Shown: positions 56,901 through 64,000 of the stretch, one piece after another
Position numbering within the stretch: the stretch's first letter is position 1
Layout of the letters: each line of letters starts with the position of its first letter
NCBI GenBank assembly: GCA_907163375.1
Contig: CAJQUW010016879.1
Span: 806,001 to 870,000 of the forward strand
Length of the DNA stretch: 64,000 nt
DNA from: Prostheceraeus crozeri
Lineage: Eukaryota; Platyhelminthes; Polycladida; Euryleptidae
Direction: 5' to 3'
Notes under the pieces: generated by a model
Database searches by the model: none
Seen by the model: only the letters and a program-made list of their open reading frames with translations
What the model was told of the DNA's origin: nothing
Translations under genes and position numbers: made by a program

Positions 56901-57836
56901 ATGAACGCAATGTCTCGAAAGCTTTCTCATTCATTTGTGTGTCTTGTGAGAAGTACGTCTATTGTTGCAATGCCGAAAGCAAAATCGAAAAGGACGGAAA
57001 ACTATTCGCAGGTAGAAATCCGGTATATCATAGAATTCTACACGAAACATAATGCAGTTCTATCAGCAAAATTTTCTTCTAATACATCCCTAGTAAAGAA
57101 AAACAGCCTTTATAACGAATTGGTTGAGTCGGTTAACGCCCTGTCCTCAACAACTCGAACCTTAACGAGTATAAAAGACAAATGGCAAAATCTACAAAGA
57201 GGAGTACGGACAAAGGTGGCCAGTTTTATAAGAGAGAAAAATAAAGAACGAAAAATTACCGGTAAGTACGATACACAGTTTGATTTTTATTTGAATGCTG
57301 GCTTTAATGTTTCTTCTTCTTCAGGTGGTGGAGAACCATTAATCGATACGACAGCAGATGAGCTCACAATACTCAGCGATGAGGAGAAGAAAATATTCAT
57401 GCTTCTGCCACGTGAATACATCTTTGGGATTTCAGGTGCGACGGAAAGTGGCCAACATTCAATATGTGACTCGATTGATAGACATACCGACGTATCTAAT
57501 GATGAATCCTCGAATGACGAAAATGAAGATCCAGTTACCCCAGCAAGAGGATCAACGACAAGCCCTAAACAGCGGTCAGAAATAAGGAAGAGATATAGAC
57601 CAAGATGGGAGTCTGTTCGAAACAGAATGACATCAGAGGACTACTATATGAGGATGTGTAAAATTGAGGAGGAGAAACTAGAAGAACAACGCCGTCACAA
57701 CAAATTCATGGAAGAAATTGCTGTTCAGCATTTAAACGAAACGACCCGTCACCATAAGGAGCAAGAGTGTAACATGCGACATGACAGTTTGACGGCAGAA
57801 CAACCAATGACTTATCAACAGTTACTGAGTATGTAA
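56901..57836 (+). CDS. Harbinger Myb/SANT-like DNA-binding protein
   Basis: A 311-residue open frame; a likelier start is the internal MPKAKSKRTENYSQVEIRYI, 23 codons in. Residues about 30-110 form a Myb/SANT-like trihelix domain (LTSIKDKWQNLQRGVRTKVA), followed by a Ser/Asp-rich linker and a charged C-terminal helix (RMCKIEEEKLEEQRRHNKFM). In Harbinger transposons this second protein carries the nuclease to the nucleus and to the ends of the element. It shares a transposon with the nuclease at 59,973-61,031, on the opposite strand. Confidence 0.88.
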   Translation: MNAMSRKLSHSFVCLVRSTSIVAMPKAKSKRTENYSQVEIRYIIEFYTKHNAVLSAKFSSNTSLVKKNSLYNELVESVNALSSTTRTLTSIKDKWQNLQRGVRTKVASFIREKNKERKITGKYDTQFDFYLNAGFNVSSSSGGGEPLIDTTADELTILSDEEKKIFMLLPREYIFGISGATESGQHSICDSIDRHTDVSNDESSNDENEDPVTPARGSTTSPKQRSEIRKRYRPRWESVRNRMTSEDYYMRMCKIEEEKLEEQRRHNKFMEEIAVQHLNETTRHHKEQECNMRHDSLTAEQPMTYQQLLSM

Positions 57837-58407
57837 GCCATTCCATGTCGCTTGACCTTGATTATTTAGTATAAATATAATTATAAACTTGGATATTTAT
57901 TGACTTTTAGTATGAATCGTATTATAAATACAATAAAGCGTTCATGAATTTTTCTGAATTGAACTTACTAGACAATAAAAGGTTTGACTTCCAAATCATA
58001 ACATGAAGCAAGATTAGCCTAAGAATTTTTAGGCCGTAACATTTAATAGTATCCAAAATCGATAAAAATTTGGATATTATAATGACATTGATAAGAATAA
58101 AATTGCAGGATCTCCCTTTTCCGTAAGTGAGAGTTATATGTTTTATAATATTTTGTTGATACTTTTGAGATATCTCTTATGATCTCTAAAAATAACATAT
58201 TTTTGTAATTTCAAAAAAGTCTATGGTAGATTATAATGTCCACTTACTTCTGCAATTTTATTCTAATATGTTCAACAAACTCCCATGTCGAGCAATTAAT
58301 TTGATAGCCATTAATATGGTTATCTGAATTGAATTTTCAAGTCAATTGTAATTCTGACGTAAGAATTAAATAATCTGAAGTAAACACGTTAAAATTAAGT
58401 TAAAGTA

Positions 58408-59824
58408 CAGGGTGGTTGGATAGTCGCTCCTTATTTATAGAAGCCTTAAAAACAAAGAAATATATGTACTAAGAAATCAAAGCAAATTTTATATTATTCC
58501 ATGAATCATGCCATTTTCTTCTTCAAAAAACTACAATTCAATGTGTGCACCATCTTTATGAATACGCTGTCTAAGTCTTATCGATACCTGTTCCGTTGCT
58601 GATCTTAAGAATTCAGGAGGAACATTTTCAATGACTTCACGGATCCTGTTCTCTAGCTCGTCAATGGTCCTCGGTGAAGTTTTGTAGACTTCCTCTTTGG
58701 CCCATCCCCACAAAAAGAAATCACATGGCGTGAAATCCGGACTTCGAGCTGGTCAATCTGTTGGTACACGTCGACCCATCCAACGCCCTGGGAAGTGGTC
58801 GTCGAGCCAAGCTCTCACTGTTAGTGCATAATGTGGAGGAGCACCGTCTTGCATAAAAATTAATTCGTTGGCTTCTTCCCATTCAGTAATTGTTGGCCAA
58901 ACGAAATTCTCCAACATGTGCAAGTATCGCTGACTATTCATTGTATCACAAATGATGTACGGCCCAAGATTCCTTGTTGAAGACAAGCCGCACCAAACAG
59001 TTACTGTCGGCCTGTTCTGACATCTTTCCGTAATTTCCTTTGGATCACTCTCACACCAATAGTGACAATTGTGCCTGTTGACAAAGCCACCCACACGAAA
59101 CACGGCTTCATCTGTCCAGAGAATCTTAGAACTCAGCTCAGGGCAATCTTCAAACCATGCCAGCATCGTTTCACAGAACTCAACCCGTCTGTCACAGTCT
59201 TCCGGAAACAGTTGCTGGACATAATGAGGCTTCCACGGGCGGTATCGTAAATCCTCACGAAGAACATTCAGGATAGTGTGACGGCATATCCCACTTTCAC
59301 GGGCAGCTTGCCTTGTTGACTTGGAAGGGCTCCTGTCAAACATCTCCCTCACCAGTTCCACATCCGCGTCTGACTTTGTCGAAGGTCTTCCAGATCTGGC
59401 GGAATCAAGAACGCTGCCAGTTGTCATCAGTTTGCGGTAGCAGTTCTTAATTGTCTTATGGTCAAGATTTGAATGTCTTCCATGTTGGGATCTCCACCAT
59501 CGTTGAACTTGTACAACAGACTGCCAAACCTCGTATCTAGCGGCAATTCTTGCTCTGTCTTCAATGCTTAAAGTAGGCGACATTTCGGAAGTAAAATCAA
59601 CAACGTTGTGATCAAATTGCATGTAGTGAATTAATATAACGGATAACTTTCGCGGACAGAGGGGTGATCATTACTCATATTCCAATTGACTGATCAGTTT
59701 CATGATTTGTCATAAGAAATGGCAGGTCTCAAGCAATCTTAAAATATGAATTTTCAATCAAACGACCATATACTTCCGAAAATATAGCTAAGTAGAATCA
59801 GGGAGCGACTTTGCAACCACCCTG
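58408..59824 (-). mobile_element. mariner (DD41D) element inside the Harbinger
   Basis: TA on both sides (58,406-58,407; 59,825-59,826); ends CAGGGTGGTTGGATAGTCGC and, inverted, CAGGGTGGTTGCAAAGTCGC. At 1,417 bp it lies between the convergent Harbinger ORFs. Good end and gene integrity shows a recent insertion. Confidence 0.92.
58531..59622 (-). CDS. mariner-family transposase (DD41D), one stop
   Basis: Helix-turn-helix N-terminus (IAARYEVWQSVVQVQRWWRS; SGRPSTKSDADVELV), then the DDE core: KILWTDEAVFRV (first Asp), FMQDGAPPHYA (second), and SPDFTPCDFFLWG (third). Counting the stop as one residue, 41 residues separate the second and third Asp, placing it in the DD41D group. The only break is a TGA at 58,753-58,755, where relatives have Trp in x-W-P-A-R-S-P-D. 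The C-terminal part ends IHKDGAHIEL. Confidence 0.9.
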
Positions 59825-59972
59825 TAGATAATTTAGGCCTAATACTGCGCTCTACACGTAACAACCTTCCGTATGCGATCAGATAAAATTTGCAATATTT
59901 TTGTGCATTTATTTAAATTATGAAAACAAAAAGAATTGTAATCTGAAAAATTGTCATATTTTCATTGACATG

Positions 59973-61031
59973 TTATATAAAAGAGATTTTACATAAAAAC
60001 GTTTTGAATAAGTCGAAACTGCTACCGCTATGTGACTCTTCTGATTCTTCAGATCCTTCAGTCAAAATATAGTTGGACTCGATTTGCCGTTCTACAGCAA
60101 TATTATGTAAAACACCGCAAGCCATTATGATTTTTGAAGCTTTCAGTGGTGAAAACATGATGGGTTTAGTTAAACAACGAAATCGAGCCTTAAGTAAACC
60201 ATTACATCGTTCAATTGTACTACGACCTATTTTATGCGCAGCATTGAACCTCCTTTCTGATGGAGTACACGGGTTCGTTAATGGAGTTAATAGCCAATGT
60301 GATAAGGGATATGCAGAATCTCCAAGTAACCATCCTTCAGGCATGTCTGACTCGGTGAACTTTGTCCAAACATTTGAATTACGAACGATAAAAGCGTCGT
60401 GAGAGCTACCTGGCCATTTTGGAGACAAACTATATATTCGCAGCGTTGAGTCACAAACAATTTGACAATTCACTGAGTAAAATCCCTTTCTGTTGACAAA
60501 AACCTTTTCGTTGTGTTTAGGACCAAAGATAGGAATATGGCAGCCATCAATACAACCAATAGTTTTAAGTAATCCACAATACCGGTAGAATCGATCCATC
60601 TCTCGTAAAAGATGATCTTCATCACCCCAATTAATATACCGATCGTTTATCTTGTTGAGTTCATTTGAAACCGTATGAACACAGTTTCCTGCAGATCGTT
60701 CAGAAATCCCATGAATATCACCGATCATAGAAAGAAACCCTCCTTGACAGTAATAGCGAAGAGCAGTACATACTTGAATTTCTACTGATAGACTTCGACC
60801 GCGATTTGATGCTCGTTCCAATGGATGACGCAGAACTTCACATATATCACAAACAACAGCTTTCGGAAATCTGTATCTATCAAAAAAATCTTCATCACTA
60901 AGTACGTCGATAGGATTGATGCGTGTTTTATACTCTCGATGAGCTCTAGAAAATTGTCCGTCTGCCATCACTCTCCACATGTCACCAGTAGCCCATAAAC
61001 TCCGTTGTGAAAACGAATGACTTGCGACCAC
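59973..61031 (-). CDS. Harbinger nuclease (HARBI1-like, DDE_Tnp_4)
   Basis: A 352-residue open frame, full length for the family. A helical N-terminal part with FFDRYRFPKAVVCDICEVL is followed by the DDE core: TIGCIDGCHIPI (first Asp), GWLLGDSAYPLSHWLLTPL (second) and STIERCNGLLKARFRCL (Glu). It cuts the element out and inserts it at 3-bp sites. No stop or frame change is seen, so the gene may still be functional. Confidence 0.92.
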   Translation of the reverse strand: MVASHSFSQRSLWATGDMWRVMADGQFSRAHREYKTRINPIDVLSDEDFFDRYRFPKAVVCDICEVLRHPLERASNRGRSLSVEIQVCTALRYYCQGGFLSMIGDIHGISERSAGNCVHTVSNELNKINDRYINWGDEDHLLREMDRFYRYCGLLKTIGCIDGCHIPIFGPKHNEKVFVNRKGFYSVNCQIVCDSTLRIYSLSPKWPGSSHDAFIVRNSNVWTKFTESDMPEGWLLGDSAYPLSHWLLTPLTNPCTPSERRFNAAHKIGRSTIERCNGLLKARFRCLTKPIMFSPLKASKIIMACGVLHNIAVERQIESNYILTEGSEESEESHSGSSFDLFKTFLCKISFI

Positions 61032-61301
61032 AATTACACGAAAGATTTAAGTTACTCGTAAAATAATGCATTGTCATTGGACAACAGAGGGTTTGACAGA
61101 GGGCATAGCCTCTGTAAGAAAATTCCTCTGACAACAACAGCCTCCGTCAGATAACAGTATACTGATGCATCCAATTTAGTAGTGACTGTTAATCTAGATA
61201 ACAGCCCCTGTCAAAACAGCCAACTGATGCGGTGAAAATATGAATAACAGGGGTTGTTAAGATAACAGCGCTGTAACAGCAGACTGATGCCCCCGCCCCA
61301 G

Positions 61302-62664
61302 ATTGATAACTGAGACATACAACTCATGAAGCTTTTCAGCATTCAAATTATGAACTGGAGTGATGTTGACTGCATCGCGGTAAGATCCAGCAACAGAAGA
61401 AATCATAAATACCACTTCCGTTCGGGCTGAACTATTCGCATCATTTGCTAATCCGAATATCTTGCCACATATCAACTCGGCCGGTTGGGAAACGTAAATT
61501 TCATCGATTATCAAAATGACGTATCTCTGAAATTGGTTCAGATCTGATATACGAGCAGATAAGTACTTATTCATCTCACGTGAAATTTTCCTGGTGATTG
61601 ACTGTAAAAGGCGTACTGATGGAAAAATCATAAGCTCGGAGGATCTGAGAATTTGATAGCATTTAGGACAGCTAAAATACAACAGATATGAAATTGTGAC
61701 GATCCTTGGAGAATATCGTAAAGAATACTTGTTATTGTGAAAGAGAGCTAAAAGCTTCAATTGATCACAAAGAAATTCCAAGCGCTTAATCACAGTCTCT
61801 TCTAAGAAATTGCTACGAGAACAATCCATTTAATTTCTCTATGAAAATTTCTATTTCTTTTGTATATAAGAACTCAATTTGACTTTCAGAAGACTCCGAC
61901 AAGGACTTTTCAAATGGAATTAAATTTTTAAACTGTGAATACCTGACGATCTTTTTATCTGATTCTATCAAATTCTTGAACACAGAATAAGGTATCAAGC
62001 AATCACCTGAAAAAACTTCAACAGTGAGGTTACTGTTTATTTGCAATGAAGCCAAAATAGTGCATTTGTCTTTGTTACTACGATCAAGAATAATGAATTG
62101 AAGAATGTGATCTGTCTCTACGTTCCCCTACTCACTTGTAAAATCACAGATATTTGAATCCAGTTTTGCCCGGGACTTCAGATCTTCAAAATTATGTAAT
62201 TTATCATAATTTGAAAAATTCGTCGTACATGTTCTCCAAGCCTTCAGTTTGATTTCGTAGTCGAGCGTTCCCATATCGTCTTGTCGGCACTGTAGTAGGA
62301 AAATGTACGCGTTTCGAATGAAATATGGAGGGTATAGCATCCCGTTTCAGATAACTTTTTTGCGGAACAGTAGAATCACGTTTTCTGTCTACGTTGCTAT
62401 CCTGATAGGTATTCACAAAGTCGTCGGCGATGAAGTGTTTAGAACAAACTCCAGCCCTTTTCGAAGGTTTGAAATCTTTTCGTGATATTCGACGAAGCCA
62501 TTCGTTGAGAAGAGTTTCATCGTTCTAAGGAAAGACATGAATAGTGACATTCGGATCCCTTGATTCAGACTTGTATCCTGTTCGACAGCTGAATACAGAG
62601 CATGTTCGACCCAGCACTGTGCACAAATGAATGTTTCAATCGTTTGCAGCGAATAGCAATTCAC
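61302..62664 (-). pseudogene. P-element transposase, N-terminal part (THAP and catalytic core start)
   Basis: A THAP zinc finger is readable at about 62,340-62,520 (EWLRRISRKDFKPSKRAGVC, SKHF, then KRDAIPSIF, the AVPTIF-type motif). Its first CxxC part is uncertain; TTTCCTTAG just upstream could be a splice acceptor. A linker region follows, then the core: YSPRIVTISYLLYFSCPKCY, FPSVRLLQSITRKIS and ILIIDEIYVSQPAE with the first catalytic Asp. Frames change near 62,060-62,130 and 61,820; introns or damage are both possible. The gene stops at the Harbinger. Confidence 0.8.
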
Positions 62665-63031
62665 TCACGGCACTTGTTCCGAGGAATCGTGTTGATGATG
62701 GCTGATGAACGATGGCGCGAGGTTGATGCAAGCAGGAGAAACGTAGCTATTCGCTGTGCAGTCTTATGATGTGTTCGATAACTCGAGTCGATCGATAAAC
62801 CTTACCGTCTATTTGAAATATTTGTTGGCTGACACCGCATCCTCTGCTATTGTGTGTGCCTGTATGAAAGATTGTGTGATTAGGCTGCCAGACAAGATTG
62901 TCTCAGCCGCAACGGCCAAATATAAACCAGGCAATGAGTATCTAAGCGCTGCAAGCTAACCCCCATCTTCTAGACACGCTCATTCGGAAATCGGTGACTT
63001 TCATGTCCAGGCCACCAATATAGCGACGTCT

Positions 63032-64000
63032 ATGGTTTGGGAAACCAGAAAACAGTCAAATACTTTTGGTCCTTTTAACTCATTTTTATTCCACAGAAAA
63101 CAACAACTTCAGGTATGGCTGTAGGCCTATCTGCAGATAAATTGATGAGACTTTGTGTGTTATTGCACCAAGACAACGTTCTATTCATTGCTAAACAGCC
63201 CAACTTATTTGAACGAAACTTTTAATGCAATATTTTATCATGCATAAGTCAATTCAATTAAATGTAGTTCTGGATTACATAATTTTTTTACATGATAAAT
63301 GACATGATGATGATACTTTTTTGTATGTATATTGTATTTATCTGCGTAAATCTGCTAATGCTTTCCACAAGTCAGAAAAAGTAAATGAATTCGTAGAAGC
63401 AAACATGTGTATTCAATTCTTCTAGACTTACCGCAATATTCATGAAAAATTATGTAGGCCCATATAGGAAATAGCGCTTTGGAATTTAAATCACATTTAT
63501 CATTTTATCAAATGTCAGTTATAATGAGTGGTAGATTCTTAAAAAAACGTAGTGGAATCACATCTACGAAATATCATTTAAAACAAGGGGAATGGATTCT
63601 CAATGAAAAGATCATGAAGCTACATATCCGAAATATCATGAGAAATACAGCAATGATTTTTGTGATGTAAAGTCCATTATACTACATATCTGTAATATCA
63701 TTACCGATGTCCGTACTATTTCGTTAATGAAAACATCTGAAAATGCATTGATTTCATTATTTATTAAAAACACATGAATCAGTAATGTTTCATTACATAA
63801 ATCATTTTCTGTCCGGGATGACACTTAACCGTGTACCGATGACACACAAACGTGCCAAAAGCAAGAAACTTTAGTGACACGATTGTATGTCTCGATTTTT
63901 TTCATGACACGGAGGTGTGTCATGAGCTGGATAACACGAAAATGTGTCACCATTTTTTAGACGAGCTCATATTTGACATACTTTTGAAGTTCGTCATTTT
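63032..64000. other. no gene recognised; TGACAC-rich end
   Basis: Short ORFs without motifs. From about 63,825 to 63,960 the sequence repeats TGACACxxxxGTGT-like units in both orientations (ATGACACACAAACGTG; ATGACACGGAGGTGTGTCAT), suggestive of a subterminal repeat cluster of another transposon that continues past the window edge. Confidence 0.4.

Larger units (their letters stand above)
56651..61298. mobile_element. PIF/Harbinger element, both ORFs open, split by a mariner
   Basis: Ends GGGCGGGGGCATCAGTCTGC followed by TGT, with an exact inverse at the right, and a 3-bp duplication CAG on both sides (56,648-56,650; 61,299-61,301). It sits inside the P-element transposase gene. Its two ORFs point at each other, and a mariner lies between them without breaking either. 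It looks whole. Confidence 0.92.
54990..63031 (-). mobile_element. P element with THAP transposase, split by a Harbinger
   Basis: Terminal inverted repeats of about 33 bp: CATGGACGTCGCTATATTGG followed by TGGCCTGGACATGAA at the left, and the inverse with one difference at the right. Flanks AGTTCGGG and GGTTTGGG match at 6 of 8 positions, fitting an 8-bp duplication. Without the Harbinger the element is about 3.4 kb. Confidence 0.85.

Overview
This window is a transposon-dense, AT-rich stretch of an animal nuclear genome. The families present (Naiad-type and canonical Penelope-like elements, Tigger/pogo, Harbinger, P element with a THAP finger, piggyBac, hAT, DD41D mariner, RLE-type LINE, Ty3/gypsy and Polinton) fit an aquatic or marine invertebrate; no host gene pins down a phylum, so the species is left open. 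No complete host gene is recognised. The only host-like coding candidates are a short first-exon-like piece at 6255-6333 and an exon-like open stretch near 49,135-49,324.

Layout. 1-11,000: a TA-flanked MITE, a MADF-domain exon next to a Harbinger-like end, a CACTA-type tnp2 remnant, a Naiad-type Penelope-like element with N-terminal GIY-YIG, and a decayed hAT gene with a TTF zinc finger. 11,000-36,730: a four-level nest. A Ty3/gypsy fossil holds a piggyBac (11,600-34,793, flush TTAA on both sides), which holds a Polinton/Maverick fossil (12,914-33,625, 6-bp duplication TCTATC), which holds a second, much fresher piggyBac (13,872-16,872). The Polinton carries the usual set: protein-primed DNA polymerase B, packaging ATPase, major and minor capsid proteins, adenain-like protease, retrovirus-like integrase and small virion proteins. 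It is broken in roughly a dozen places. 36,790-40,620: remnants of a LINE, a mariner-like transposase, a hAT transposase and a canonical Penelope-like element. 40,998-50,100: a catgag-rich MITE carrying a TIR element, an intron-bearing Tigger and, just beyond its end, a third piggyBac; then a pogo-type MITE and the 3' end of an RLE-type LINE beside an (AAT)n tract. 50,799-54,176: a second Tigger split by an internally deleted hAT (8-bp duplication CAGGAGAC). 54,990-63,031: a P element split by an apparently whole Harbinger (56,651-61,298), itself split by a DD41D mariner (58,408-59,824).

The nests order the insertions: gypsy, then piggyBac 1, then Polinton, then piggyBac 2; and P element, then Harbinger, then mariner. 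The freshest elements by coding integrity are the Harbinger (both ORFs open), the mariner (one stop) and piggyBac 2 (one frame change). Points most worth a second look are the single open frame joining a parvovirus-type phospholipase A2 domain to the Polinton integrase, GC-rich triloop mini-hairpins scattered in the AT-rich Polinton, and near-palindromes set 15-17 bp inside the ends of three unrelated piggyBac families.
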